Of a DNA stretch of 64,000 bases, positions 50,436 to 59,959 are shown one piece after another. Origin of the DNA: Chloroflexota bacterium (GTDB lineage: Bacteria; Chloroflexota; Limnocylindria; P2-11E); the NCBI GenBank assembly GCA_005883625.1, contig VBDU01000076.1, positions 62,001 through 126,000 of the forward strand, given 5' to 3'. The position numbers and the translations under genes were made by a program. How positions within the stretch are numbered: position 1 is the stretch's first letter; each line of letters starts with the position of its first letter. Below the pieces are notes generated by a model, which searched no databases, was not told where the DNA came from, and saw only the letters and a program-made list of their open reading frames with translations.

Positions 50436-52688
50436 ATGTCGATAACCAGAGCCCAGGCCGTCATCAACGGCAAGCCCCTCGTCTTCGAGACCGGAAAGCT
50501 GGCCGAGCAGGCCGGTGGCGCGGTCACCGTCCGTTACGGCGACACGATCGTCTTCGCGGCGGCCACGGTCTCGCCGACCATCCGGCCCGGCATCGACTTC
50601 TTCCCGCTCACCGTCGACTTCGAGGAGCGCCTCTACGCGGCCTGCAAGATCCCCGGCTCGTTCCCGCGCCGCGAGGGCCGGCCGTCCGAGGAGGGCATCC
50701 TCACCGCACGACTCACCGACCGACCCATCCGGCCACTTTTCCCGAAGGGGTTCCGCAACGACGTCCAGATCGTCGTCTCGCCGTTCAGCGCCGACCAGGA
50801 GAACGAACCCGACATCCTCTCGGTGAACGCCGCGTCCGCCGCCCTCGCGATCTCGAACGCGCCGTTCGACGGACCGATCGGCTGCGTTCGGGTCGGGACG
50901 GTCGACGGCACGCTCACGCTGAATCCCACGATCCAGGAGCTCGAGACGAGCGAGATGGATTTCGTCATCGCCGGCACCCGCGACGCGATCATGATGCTCG
51001 AGGCGGGCGCGAACCAGGTGACCGAGGAACGGTTCGTCGAAGCACTGCGGCTTGCGCAGCCCGCCATCGCGGAGCTCATCACCGCGCAGGAGGCGCTCGT
51101 CCGCGCCGTCGGAAAGCCGAAGATCGAGTGGACGCCGGAGAAGGTCGATCCAGCCAAGGAGGCGAGGGTCGCCGAGTTCTTCAAGGACAGGATCCGTGGC
51201 AAGGTCCGCAACCCCGACAAGGCGCAGCGCGAGGTCGGCCTCGACGAGCTCAAGCGCGAGGGCATTGCCGCGCTGGTGTCCCGTGGGGGGTCCGAGGGGG
51301 GCGTAGCCCCCAGCGATTCGATCAGCGAGGCGGACGTCAGCCTGACCTTCGACGCACTCCTCAAGAAGGAGATCCGCCGCGCCATCCTCGACGAGGGCAT
51401 CCGACCGGATGGCCGGGGCCTGAAGGACATCCGGCCGCTCTCGATCGAGGTCGGCGTCCTCCCGCGCACGCACGGCTCCGCGCTCTTCCAACGCGGCCAG
51501 ACCCAGATCCTCTCGGTCGTCACGCTGGGCCCGGGCGGCGACGAGCAGATCATCGACACCCTGTCGCCCGTCGAGTCCAAGCGCTACCTGCACCACTACA
51601 ACTTCCCGCCGTATTCGGTCGGGGAGGTCCGGCCGCTCCGCGGCGCGAGCCGTCGCGACATCGGGCACGGCGCGCTGGCCGAGCGGGCGCTCCTTCCGGT
51701 CATCCCGCCGAAGGAGGAGTTCCCGTACACGATCCGCGTGGTCTCCGAGACACTCGGCTCGAACGGCTCCACGTCGATGGCCGCGACGTGCGGCTCGACG
51801 CTCTCGCTCATGGACGCGGGCGTGCCGATCAAGGGGATGATCGGCGGCATCTCGATCGGCCTCGTCACGGACGAGGGCGGCGGCTACAAGCTACTCACCG
51901 ACATCCAGGGCATGGAAGACAACTACGGCGACATGGACTTCAAGGTCACGGGCTCGGAGCGCGGCATCACCGGGATCCAGCTCGACATCAAGGTACGGGG
52001 CCTCTCGATCGAGATCATCAAGAGCGCCCTCGCGCAGGCGCGCGAGGCGCGGATGACGATCCTCGACGCGATGCGCCAGGTCATCGACACGCCGCGACCG
52101 GACCTCTCGCGCTGGGCGCCGCGGATCGAGACCATCAAGATCCCGCCGGACAAGGTGCGCGAGGTCATCGGCCCCGGTGGCAAGATGGTCCGCGCGATCC
52201 AGGCCGAGACCGCGACGACGATCGAGCTCGAGGACGACGGCACCGTGCGCATCACCGGCGCGAAGGCCGAGGGCCGCGAGAAGGCGCGGGCGATGATCGA
52301 GGGGCTGACGAAGGAGCCCGAGGTCGGCGAGGTCTACCAGGGCAAGGTCACGCGGATCATGAGCATCGGCGCGTTCGTCGAGTACCTCCCGGGCAAGGAA
52401 GGCCTCGTGCGGATCTCCGAGCTGTCGCAGGATCGCGTCGGCCGGGTCGAGGACGTCGTCAAGGTCGGTGACGCGGTGACCGTCAAGATCGCCGAGGTCG
52501 ACCGGCAAGGCCGGGTCAACCTCTCGATGCGCGCGGTGGGCGAGGGCGACGGCGACGGCTACGAGACCCGCCAGCGCGCGGAACGGGACCGCTACCGCGA
52601 CCGTGACCAAGGCGGCGGGTTCCGCCGCGGGCCGGGCGGGCCCGGCGGCGGAGGGGGATTCCGGCGAGGCGGTCCGCCGCGCGGCTAG
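50436..52688 (+). CDS. pnp: Polyribonucleotide nucleotidyltransferase (PNPase)
   Basis: 750 residues from ATG. Two RNase PH domains: the first about 10-230, the second about 320-545 (IRPDGRGLKDIRPLSIEVG, GSNGSTSMAATCG). They are separated by a helical domain. KH domain about residues 565-625 (KVREVIGPGGKMVRAIQAE), S1 domain about 630-705, and an Arg/Gly-rich tail. PNPase degrades RNA 3' to 5' with phosphate and can act in degradosomes with RNase J. A GC palindrome is read in frame as SRGGSEGGVAPS in the linker before the second PH domain. Confidence 0.97.
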   Translation: MSITRAQAVINGKPLVFETGKLAEQAGGAVTVRYGDTIVFAAATVSPTIRPGIDFFPLTVDFEERLYAACKIPGSFPRREGRPSEEGILTARLTDRPIRPLFPKGFRNDVQIVVSPFSADQENEPDILSVNAASAALAISNAPFDGPIGCVRVGTVDGTLTLNPTIQELETSEMDFVIAGTRDAIMMLEAGANQVTEERFVEALRLAQPAIAELITAQEALVRAVGKPKIEWTPEKVDPAKEARVAEFFKDRIRGKVRNPDKAQREVGLDELKREGIAALVSRGGSEGGVAPSDSISEADVSLTFDALLKKEIRRAILDEGIRPDGRGLKDIRPLSIEVGVLPRTHGSALFQRGQTQILSVVTLGPGGDEQIIDTLSPVESKRYLHHYNFPPYSVGEVRPLRGASRRDIGHGALAERALLPVIPPKEEFPYTIRVVSETLGSNGSTSMAATCGSTLSLMDAGVPIKGMIGGISIGLVTDEGGGYKLLTDIQGMEDNYGDMDFKVTGSERGITGIQLDIKVRGLSIEIIKSALAQAREARMTILDAMRQVIDTPRPDLSRWAPRIETIKIPPDKVREVIGPGGKMVRAIQAETATTIELEDDGTVRITGAKAEGREKARAMIEGLTKEPEVGEVYQGKVTRIMSIGAFVEYLPGKEGLVRISELSQDRVGRVEDVVKVGDAVTVKIAEVDRQGRVNLSMRAVGEGDGDGYETRQRAERDRYRDRDQGGGFRRGPGGPGGGGGFRRGGPPRG
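51297..51311 (+). repeat. GC palindrome element inside pnp
   Basis: Arms GGGGGC (51297-51302) and GCCCCC (51306-51311) flank GTA, preceded by GGGGGGTCCGA. It lies in frame in the interdomain linker of PNPase. Confidence 0.7.
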
Positions 52689-52694
52689 AACGAT

Positions 52695-53417
52695 CTGCTC
52701 AGCCTGATCCTGCCTGCCTACAACGAGGCGCGGCGCGTGGAGGAGAGCCTCACGCGCTGCGTCGAGTTCTTCCGCGGGCGAGGCCTCGGCGCGGAGATCA
52801 TCCTCGCGGATGACGGTTCGAGCGACGCGACCGTGGACATCTTCCACCGCGCGAAGACGGCCCTCCCGCAGGCCGGGCTGACCTTCAAGGTCCTGCACCT
52901 GCCGCACAAGGGAAAGGGAGCCGCGGTCCGCGCCGGCGTGAAGGCCGCGACCGGCGATCCGATCGCATTCCTCGACGCAGATCTCACGATCCCGATCGAC
53001 ATCCTCGATCTCTTCCTTCAGGCGCTCGCGAGCGGCGCGGACGTCGCCATCGCGTCGCGGTACATGCCGGGATCGATCGTCGACCGGCCCTGGTGGCGCC
53101 GCGTCATGGGCGACGTCTACCGCTGGTTCGTGCACCTCCTCGTGCCGACCGACATCCGCGACACGCAGTGCGGCGGAAAGATGTACACCGCCGAGGCGGC
53201 GAAGGATCTCTTCGGGCGGCAGCGGCTCGACGGCTTCGCGTTCGACGCGGAGGTCTTGTTCCTCGCGCGCCGCGCGGGCTATCGCGTCCGCGAGATCCCC
53301 TTCGCCCTCCGTCAGCGCCGCGAGACGAGCGTCGACTTCCTCAGCGACGCTCCGCGGATGTTCCGCGACCTGTTCCTCATCCGCATCAACGCGCTGCGCG
53401 GGCTGTATCGGGCATGA
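52695..53417 (+). CDS. Glycosyltransferase family 2 (dolichyl-phosphate-sugar synthase-like), CTG start inferred
   Basis: 240 residues. The GT2 N-terminus LSLILPAYNEARRVEESL lies upstream of the first canonical start (GTG 52737), so CTG at 52695, seven bases after the pnp stop, is the likely start. It has ADDGSSD, then a DADLTIP metal-binding motif, and QCGGKMYTAEAAKDLFGRQR, as in polyprenyl-phosphate mannosyl/glucosyltransferases. Without membrane helices it would act at the inner membrane face, loading sugars onto a lipid carrier. It overlaps the YdjC gene (ATGA). Confidence 0.88.
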   Translation: MLSLILPAYNEARRVEESLTRCVEFFRGRGLGAEIILADDGSSDATVDIFHRAKTALPQAGLTFKVLHLPHKGKGAAVRAGVKAATGDPIAFLDADLTIPIDILDLFLQALASGADVAIASRYMPGSIVDRPWWRRVMGDVYRWFVHLLVPTDIRDTQCGGKMYTAEAAKDLFGRQRLDGFAFDAEVLFLARRAGYRVREIPFALRQRRETSVDFLSDAPRMFRDLFLIRINALRGLYRA

Positions 53418-54202
53418 CGCTCGTCGTCACCGCAGACGACCTCGGGCTCTCGCCCGGCGTGACGAAGGGCATCCTCGAATCGCACCGCCGCGGCGTCGTC
53501 CGATCCGCGTCGCTCGTCGTCACCTTCGCGGCCGCCGAGGAGGCCGCCGCGCTCGCCCGGGCCGAGCACGATCTCGAGGTCGGCCTCCACCTCGACCTCG
53601 TCGGCGGCGGACCCATCGCCGATCCGGCATCCATACCGAGCCTGTGCGACGACGACGGACGGTTCCATCCCCTCGCGGAGTTCGCCCGCAGGCTCGCGAT
53701 CGGACGCATCCGCGCGCACGAGCTCGCCGCCGAGGTCCGCGCGCAGGTCGCCCTCGCGCGCCGTTGGGGAGTCCCGGCGCTCGCCTGGGACTCGCATCGG
53801 CACGTGCACCTCATGCCGCCCGTCGCCCGCGTCGTGAGCCGCGTCGCGCGTGAGGAAGGCGTGCGCTGGGTGCGCCGCGGCACCGCGCCGCGCTGGCCCG
53901 GGGCGAAGGGCGCCGCGATCCACGCCGCCTCGCTCGTGAGCGCGCTCGCGTACCGCGGCATCGCGGGCAACGCCTGGTACGTCGACCTCACCGGCAGCCG
54001 GCCCCGCCTGGATGCGACCGGCCTGGCGCTCCTCCCGGCTTACGGCCGGCTGGGCGAGATCGGTGCGCACCCCGGCTACGTCGACGCCGAGCTCCGGCGG
54101 GTCGATCCGGTCCTCGCCGAGCGCGAGGCGGATCTCGCGCTCCTCACCGACCCGCTCGTCCGCGCCGCGCTCGACGGCGCGATCCGCTGGCGCGTTCCGT
54201 AA
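53414..54202 (+). CDS. YdjC/ChbG-HpnK family carbohydrate deacetylase
   Basis: 262 residues. The YdjC fold carries a divalent metal: TADDLGLSPGVTKGI near residue 6 and DSHRHVHLMPPVARV near residue 124 hold the Asp and His ligands, with EIGAHPGY near the end. Members deacetylate N-acetylated sugars or, as HpnK, hopanoid sugars. Coupling to a GT2 and a methyltransferase suggests processing of a lipid-linked sugar. Substrate unproven. Confidence 0.88.
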   Translation: MTLVVTADDLGLSPGVTKGILESHRRGVVRSASLVVTFAAAEEAAALARAEHDLEVGLHLDLVGGGPIADPASIPSLCDDDGRFHPLAEFARRLAIGRIRAHELAAEVRAQVALARRWGVPALAWDSHRHVHLMPPVARVVSRVAREEGVRWVRRGTAPRWPGAKGAAIHAASLVSALAYRGIAGNAWYVDLTGSRPRLDATGLALLPAYGRLGEIGAHPGYVDAELRRVDPVLAEREADLALLTDPLVRAALDGAIRWRVP

Positions 54203-54874
54203 GTGCCGGGCTCGCGCACGAGCGGCGCGCTCAACCGTGCGGTCCACCGGTACCGCTCCGCGCCGCTCGGCGCGCGCCTCTTCGTCCACGGGCGTGCATT
54301 CCTTTCCGACCTGGCGTTCATCGAGCGCTACGTCCCGCGTACCGGGTTCATCGTCGATCTCGGCTGCGGGCATGGGCTCTTCGCCTGCGTCCTGCGTGAG
54401 GCCTCCGACACGCGACGCGTCCTCGGGATCGACCTCGATCCGGACAAGATCGAGATCGCGCGGGGCGCGATCCGCGACACGCAGTGGCTGCGGTTCGAGG
54501 TGGCTGACATGGTCGCCGACGCGCCGCCGAAGTGCGACGCGGTGACGATCGTGGACGTCCTCTATCTCCTTCCGTTCGAGGCCCAGGAGCGGGTCCTGCG
54601 GAACGTCGCCTCGGCGCTTGGCGAAGGCGGTCCGCTCATCGTCAAAGCGCAGGAGCGCCGCACCGACGCGCGTTACGTGCTCACCTACGCGCAGGAGCTC
54701 GTCACCGTCGGCCTGGGCTTCACGCGCGGCGGGCGGGAGCGGTTCTTCTTTCCGTCGCGCGAGGACGCCCTCGCGATGTTCGAGCGCGCGGGATTCGCTA
54801 TCGAGGTCGTCGACATGCCGCGCCGCCCGTACACGGATGTCCTCTACCTGGGACGGAAGAAGCCGGCGCTCTAG
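54203..54874 (+). CDS. Class I SAM-dependent methyltransferase
   Basis: 223 residues from GTG immediately after the YdjC stop. The SAM-binding motif I is IVDLGCGHGLFACVL (near residue 50), and motif II has GIDLDPDKIEIAR. DAVTIVDVLYLLPFEAQERVLRN is the post-core segment. The N-terminal 30 residues are basic. Its target is probably the product of the sugar-lipid neighbours, by inference. It overlaps the convergent hypothetical gene by four bases. Confidence 0.85.
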   Translation: MPGSRTSGALNRAVHRYRSAPLGARLFVHGRAFLSDLAFIERYVPRTGFIVDLGCGHGLFACVLREASDTRRVLGIDLDPDKIEIARGAIRDTQWLRFEVADMVADAPPKCDAVTIVDVLYLLPFEAQERVLRNVASALGEGGPLIVKAQERRTDARYVLTYAQELVTVGLGFTRGGRERFFFPSREDALAMFERAGFAIEVVDMPRRPYTDVLYLGRKKPAL

Positions 54875-55458
54875 GGGTTCAAGAGGCGGATGCGGAACTC
54901 CCAGGGGCCCGCCGTCCGCTGCGAGTCGACCATCTCGGATCCGGAGAGCGTCGACCAGACGACCTCGGCGACGCGGAGCCGGAGCTCGCGCGCGCCCTCG
55001 GGCACGGCCGGCGCGAACGCCGACGCCATACGCCAGACGACGCCCCCGCCATCCGTGCCGCCACCGCTCCCGCCGTACGGTCGCTCCTTGTAGGCGGTGC
55101 CGCGGTCGTCCGTCGCCTGGACCTCGAAGCGGGGAAGCCCAAAGGCGTCGCCGGGACCGCCGGTGACCCCGTGCTGGACGAGGTGGAACTGCGCGACGGC
55201 GCCGTCGCGGTAGAGCTCGACCGCGAGGAGCGTGAGGGCGATCTCGGACGAGCCGGCCCGTTCGCCGACGCCGATCACTCGGAGCACGTCGGTGAGCCTC
55301 TGCTTCTGAAAGGCTTCGCGGTCGATCCGCCGGCCAGGCCTGGCGTAGCTCTTGGCTTTGAAGACGGGCGTGCGTCCGCTGGTCTCGTCCGACCCCATCA
55401 CGACGAGCGCAGCACGCGAAATGCCATCGAAGAACAGCCGCCCTGCCGCCATAATCAC
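54871..55458 (-). CDS. Hypothetical protein, beta-rich
   Basis: 195 residues from ATG; a second Met three codons later is also possible. Strand-forming segments alternate with a Gly-rich loop (GGSGGGTDGGG). The region ARELRLRVAEVVW suggests a beta-sandwich like the C-terminal domain of some anti-sigma or DUF4179-type proteins, but the match is too weak to name. No signal peptide. It is convergent with the methyltransferase and divergent from the uracil-DNA glycosylase, only five bases away. Confidence 0.65.
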   Translation of the reverse strand: MIMAAGRLFFDGISRAALVVMGSDETSGRTPVFKAKSYARPGRRIDREAFQKQRLTDVLRVIGVGERAGSSEIALTLLAVELYRDGAVAQFHLVQHGVTGGPGDAFGLPRFEVQATDDRGTAYKERPYGGSGGGTDGGGVVWRMASAFAPAVPEGARELRLRVAEVVWSTLSGSEMVDSQRTAGPWEFRIRLLNP

Positions 55459-55463
55459 GCGCG

Positions 55464-56090
55464 GTGAACGATGCGGCCCCGATGGACCTGAACGCTGTCG
55501 CCGCCGAGATCCGTGCCTGCCGGGCCTGCCCGCTCCACCGAAGCGCCCGCCAGGCCGTCCCCGGCGACGGCACCGGCGAGTCCGGCCTGTTCTTCTTGGG
55601 CGAGGCCCCCGGGTACCACGAGGACGTGCAAGGCAAGCCGTTCGTCGGCGCCGCGGGCCAGTTCCTGGACGAGCTCCTCGCCGGGATCGGCCTCGACCGG
55701 CGGAAGGTGTTCATCACGAACGTCGTCCGGCACCGGCCGCCCGAAAATCGCGACCCGCTCCCGGACGAGGTCGCCGCCTGCGACGTCTGGCTTCGCCGAC
55801 ACCTCGAGGTGCTGCGCCCGCGGGTCATCGTGACGCTGGGCCGGCACGCGATGGGCAAGTTCTTCCCGGGCGAATCCATCTCGCGCATCCACGGCAAGCC
55901 GCGGCTGAAGGACGGGCTCGTCATCTTCCCCGTCTACCACCCGGCGGCGGCGCTTCACCAGCCCGCGCTTCGCGACGCGCTCTTCGCGGACTTCGCCGCG
56001 CTCGCCCTCTACCTCGCGCGACCTCCCGCTCCCAAGCCCGAGGCCGAAGAGGCGAAGAGGCCGGCGGAGCAGATCACGCTCTTTGGCTAG
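55464..56090 (+). CDS. Uracil-DNA glycosylase, family 4 (Fe-S type)
   Basis: 208 residues from GTG. It removes uracil from DNA. CRACPL holds the first two cluster Cys; GEAPGYHEDVQGKPFVGAAGQ is the catalytic motif; VYHPAAAL is motif 3. The usual third Cys in the NVVKCRPP motif is His here (NVVRHRPPENRDP), with the fourth Cys in VAACDVW, so the Fe-S site would be three Cys plus His. The stop overlaps the rnj TTG start by eight bases. Confidence 0.92.
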   Translation: MNDAAPMDLNAVAAEIRACRACPLHRSARQAVPGDGTGESGLFFLGEAPGYHEDVQGKPFVGAAGQFLDELLAGIGLDRRKVFITNVVRHRPPENRDPLPDEVAACDVWLRRHLEVLRPRVIVTLGRHAMGKFFPGESISRIHGKPRLKDGLVIFPVYHPAAALHQPALRDALFADFAALALYLARPPAPKPEAEEAKRPAEQITLFG

Positions 56091-57747
56091 CCCGCTGCGG
56101 GTCATCCCGCTCGGTGGTGTCGGCGAGATCGGGAAGAACATGCTGGCGATCGAATCGGGCGACGACATCGTCGTCATCGACGCCGGCCTCATGTTCCCCG
56201 ACGAAGAGATGCTGGGCATCGATCTCGTCATCCCCGACATCGCCTACCTGCGGCCGCGAAAGTCGCGGATCCGCGGCTTTCTCATGACGCACGCGCACGA
56301 GGACCACATCGGCGCGCTGCCGTACGTGCTTCGCGAGCTCATCGAGGTCCCGATCTACGGCACGAAGCTCACGAACGGCCTCATCCGCACCAAGCTCCGC
56401 GAGCACAAGCTCGCGGACAAGGCGACGTTCCGCGAGATCCGCCCAGGCGAGCCGTTCACCGTCGGCGGCCTGCGCTGCGATTCGTACACCGTCTGCCACA
56501 GCATCCCGGACGCGATCGGCGTGACCATCGAGACGCCGTACGGAACGGTGGTGCATTCGGGCGACTGGAAGTTCGACCATACCCCGGTCGACGGCAGGCA
56601 GACCGACTTCGCCCGGCTCTCCGCGATCGCCGCGAAAGGCGTGCTCCTCCTCATGTCGGACTCGACCCGAGCGGAGGTCCCCGGCTATACGCCGTCCGAG
56701 CGGCACGTCGGTGAGATGTTCGACGCGATCATGTCGCGCGCCCCCGGCCGCGTCATCACGACGACCTTCGCCTCGAACATCTCGCGTATCAAGCAGATCG
56801 TCGAGATCGCCTCCGCATGGGGCCGCAAGACGGCCATCGTGGGCCGTTCGATGGAGAACTACACGAAGACCGCCCGCGAGCTCGGCTACCTCGAGTACCC
56901 CGAGGGCGCGATCGTCCATCCGAACGAGATCGGAAAGCTCCCCGACCAGGAGCTCTGCATCATCACGACCGGGAGCCAGGGCGAGCCCACGAGCGCGCTC
57001 TCGCGCATGGCGCTCGGCGACCATCGGCACGTCGCGGTGAAGGAAGGTGACACGGTCGTCATGTCGGCGACGCCGATCCCAGGCAACGAAGAGCTCGTGA
57101 CGCGAACGATCGACAACCTCTTCAAGCTCGGCGCGGAGGTCATCTACGACCCCGCGACGCGCCCGCACGTGTCGGGACACGCGAGCCAGGAGGAGCTGAA
57201 GCTCCTCCTCAACATCCTCCGGCCGACGTACTTCGTGCCCATCCATGGCGAGTACCGGATGCTGGTGCGGCATGCCCGGATCGCCATGGACCTGGGCGTC
57301 GAAGCGAAGAACGCGTTCGTCCTCACGAACGGCGACGTCCTCGAGATCGACGCGAAGGGCGCCCGGGTGGGGGAGAAGGTCCAGTCGGGCGTGGTCTACG
57401 TCGACGGCCTGGGTGTCGGCGACGTCGGGCAATCGGTGATGCGCGACCGCTGGTCGATCGGCAGCGACGGCATCTTCCTCGTCGTCGTGACGATCGAGCA
57501 GCGCACCGGCGCGGTCGTCGCGGGCCCTGACATCGTCACGAAGGGCTTCGTGCCCGAGCACGATGCCGCCGAGATCGTCGAGCTCGCGAAGCAGCGGGTC
57601 CTCGATGGCCTGGCGGAGGCGCAGACCGGCGAGCACCTGGCCGAGCCCGCCGCGCTCAAGGACGCGATCCACAGCAGCGTCGCTTCGTTCCTCTACGAGC
57701 GGACGAAGCGCCGTCCGATGGTGCTGCCCGTGATCATGCAGGTATAG
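56083..57747 (+). CDS. rnj: Ribonuclease J
   Basis: 554 residues, normal length. Start TTG at 56083; a CTG at 56095 is also possible. Metallo-beta-lactamase motif HAHEDH near residue 70, the beta-CASP insertion (TFASNISRIKQIVEIA, GRSMENY), and HGEYRMLVRHARIA in the C-terminal half. RNase J has 5' exonuclease and endonuclease activity and replaces RNase E in many bacteria. With pnp in the same window, the main RNA decay enzymes are represented. Confidence 0.95.
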   Translation: MASPLRVIPLGGVGEIGKNMLAIESGDDIVVIDAGLMFPDEEMLGIDLVIPDIAYLRPRKSRIRGFLMTHAHEDHIGALPYVLRELIEVPIYGTKLTNGLIRTKLREHKLADKATFREIRPGEPFTVGGLRCDSYTVCHSIPDAIGVTIETPYGTVVHSGDWKFDHTPVDGRQTDFARLSAIAAKGVLLLMSDSTRAEVPGYTPSERHVGEMFDAIMSRAPGRVITTTFASNISRIKQIVEIASAWGRKTAIVGRSMENYTKTARELGYLEYPEGAIVHPNEIGKLPDQELCIITTGSQGEPTSALSRMALGDHRHVAVKEGDTVVMSATPIPGNEELVTRTIDNLFKLGAEVIYDPATRPHVSGHASQEELKLLLNILRPTYFVPIHGEYRMLVRHARIAMDLGVEAKNAFVLTNGDVLEIDAKGARVGEKVQSGVVYVDGLGVGDVGQSVMRDRWSIGSDGIFLVVVTIEQRTGAVVAGPDIVTKGFVPEHDAAEIVELAKQRVLDGLAEAQTGEHLAEPAALKDAIHSSVASFLYERTKRRPMVLPVIMQV

Positions 57748-57749
57748 CG

Positions 57750-59951
57750 ATGGCGAAGAGAGCCGCCCGGCAGCAGCGGCGCGGCGCGGGCCCGGCGCTC
57801 GAGGCGCGGATCCGGAACGAGGTCGGCGCGATCGCGGTCGTCGCGTTCGCGATGCTCTCCGCGGTCGCGCTGCTCACGGATCAGGGCGCGCTCCTCCATT
57901 GGTGGCGTGACTCGCTCTTTGCCGTGCTCGGCTGGGGCGCGATCCTCGTCCCGCTCGTGCTCGCGGCCGCCGCGCTCGAGCTGTGGTTCGGGTTCCTGCG
58001 GCGCGAGGCGGTGCTGCCCATCGCCGGCGGCACGATCGTGATCCTCGCGGTGCTCGGGCTCGCCCGGCACTACCTGCGCGACGATCTCGCGGGCGGAGTC
58101 GTCGGCGGCACGGTCGCGAGGGTGGCGAACAGCGCCTTCGGCGACGTCGGCGCGCCCATCGCGCTGATCGCGCTTTTGCTTGTCGGCGTCGTCATCGCCG
58201 CGAACCGGACGCTCGCCGACCTCCTCGGGCCGGGCTGGCGCCGCCGCGACCTCTTCACGGGCGGTCTGCGCCCGGGCCGCGAGCTCGCCGGGGGCACGGC
58301 GCCGAAGTTCGCGCGCATATTCGACGAGCCCGGGGATCTCGACGACGAGCCGGTGCGCATCAACCTTCCCGAGCCGCGGGCGGCGAAGCCGGCACAGGCG
58401 CGGCTTCTCGACGCCGCGCTACCGAAGCCCCTCGAACCGGCGGCCGCTGCTCCGCTCACGCCTTCCATCGCCGGACTGCCCAGCGCGGCGGTCGCGGCCG
58501 AGGGCGTGTTGCACGCGACGGCGCCGGAGAAGCCGTGGGCGCTGCCGTCGATCGATCTCCTCGAGGAGGGCTCCGCCGCCCGATCGGGCGAGGGCGAGGT
58601 CCGCCGGAACATGCGCATCATCGAGGAGACGCTCGCGCACTTTGGTATCGGCGCGAAGGTCGTCGCGGTGAGCGTCGGTCCAGTTGTGACGCGCTACGAG
58701 CTCAAGCCCGCCGCGGGCGTGAAGCTCTCGCGGATCGAGGCGCTCGCGGACGACCTCGCCCTGGCGCTGGCCGCGCGCAGCCTGCGCATCGAGGCGCCGA
58801 TCCCGGGCAAGAGCGTCGTCGGCATCGAGATCCCGAACCTCGCGATCGGCCTCGTCTCGCTCCGTGACGTCGCGGAGAGCGCCGATTTCCGCGGCGCGAG
58901 CTCCAAGCTCACCGTGGCGCTCGGTCGCGACGTCGCAGGCTCCGCGATCGTGACGGACCTCGCGAAGCTCCCGCATCTCCTCATCGCCGGCCAGACCGGC
59001 TCGGGGAAGAGCGTGTGCATCTACTCGATGATCACGAGCCTGCTCCTGCAGGCGACGCCCGACGAGGTCCGGGTCGTCCTCGCCGACCCCAAGCGCGTCG
59101 AGCTCGCCCCCTTCAACGGCATCCCGCATCTCGTCGTGCCGGTCGTCACGGACCACGACAAGATCCTCAACGCGCTCTACTGGGCGGTCGGCGAGATGGA
59201 CCGGCGCTACCGGCTCTTCGCGCGCGCGACCGCACGCAACATCGAGCGCTACAACGAGTCGCGGACCGGACAGGACCGGATCCCGTACATCGTCATCGTC
59301 ATCGACGAGCTCGCGGACCTCATGATGACCGCGCCGATCCAGGTGGAGAAAGCGATCACCCGCATCTCGCAGCTCGCGCGCGCTACGGGGATCCACCTCG
59401 TCGTCGCGACGCAGCGCCCGTCGGTCGACGTCATCACCGGGCTCATCAAGGCGAACATCCCGGCGCGCGTCGCGTTCGCGACCGCGTCGGCGGTCGACTC
59501 GCGCACGATCATCGACATGGCCGGCGCCGAGAAGCTCCTCGGCCGCGGTGACCTCCTGTGGCAGCCGCCGGACGTGCCCAAGGCGATCCGCGCCCAGGGC
59601 GTGTTCGTGTCGGACCAGGAGGTCGAGCTCGTCACCCGCCACTGGAAGCAGCAGGGCGAGCCCCATTACAACCTCTCGATCCTCGAGGACAAGGAGCGCG
59701 CCCGGGCGCGCGAGGACGCCGGCGACGACATCGACGACGAGCGGTACGAAGAGGCCGTGGACATCGTGCAGCGGGCCGGGCAGGCTTCGGTGTCGATGCT
59801 CCAGCGGAAGATGACGATCGGCTTCGCGCGCGCTGGCCGTCTCATCGACATCATGGAGCGCGAGGGGGTCATCGGCCCCTCGCAGGGGCCCGGGAAGATG
59901 CGCGAGGTGTACGTCATGGCGGATAGGGGCACGAGCGGCGGCGAGGAGTGA
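57750..59951 (+). CDS. ftsK: DNA translocase FtsK/SpoIIIE
   Basis: 733 residues. Four membrane helices lie in the first 165 residues. A short Pro/Ala linker leads to the alpha and beta motor domains: Walker A AGQTGSGKSV near residue 414, Walker B VIVIDELAD near 515. The C-terminal winged-helix gamma domain, which reads KOPS-like sites, is SMLQRKMTIGFARAGRLIDIME. It pumps chromosomal DNA through the division septum. Two bases after rnj. Confidence 0.96.
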   Translation: MAKRAARQQRRGAGPALEARIRNEVGAIAVVAFAMLSAVALLTDQGALLHWWRDSLFAVLGWGAILVPLVLAAAALELWFGFLRREAVLPIAGGTIVILAVLGLARHYLRDDLAGGVVGGTVARVANSAFGDVGAPIALIALLLVGVVIAANRTLADLLGPGWRRRDLFTGGLRPGRELAGGTAPKFARIFDEPGDLDDEPVRINLPEPRAAKPAQARLLDAALPKPLEPAAAAPLTPSIAGLPSAAVAAEGVLHATAPEKPWALPSIDLLEEGSAARSGEGEVRRNMRIIEETLAHFGIGAKVVAVSVGPVVTRYELKPAAGVKLSRIEALADDLALALAARSLRIEAPIPGKSVVGIEIPNLAIGLVSLRDVAESADFRGASSKLTVALGRDVAGSAIVTDLAKLPHLLIAGQTGSGKSVCIYSMITSLLLQATPDEVRVVLADPKRVELAPFNGIPHLVVPVVTDHDKILNALYWAVGEMDRRYRLFARATARNIERYNESRTGQDRIPYIVIVIDELADLMMTAPIQVEKAITRISQLARATGIHLVVATQRPSVDVITGLIKANIPARVAFATASAVDSRTIIDMAGAEKLLGRGDLLWQPPDVPKAIRAQGVFVSDQEVELVTRHWKQQGEPHYNLSILEDKERARAREDAGDDIDDERYEEAVDIVQRAGQASVSMLQRKMTIGFARAGRLIDIMEREGVIGPSQGPGKMREVYVMADRGTSGGEE

Positions 59952-59959
59952 GGGGTGGA

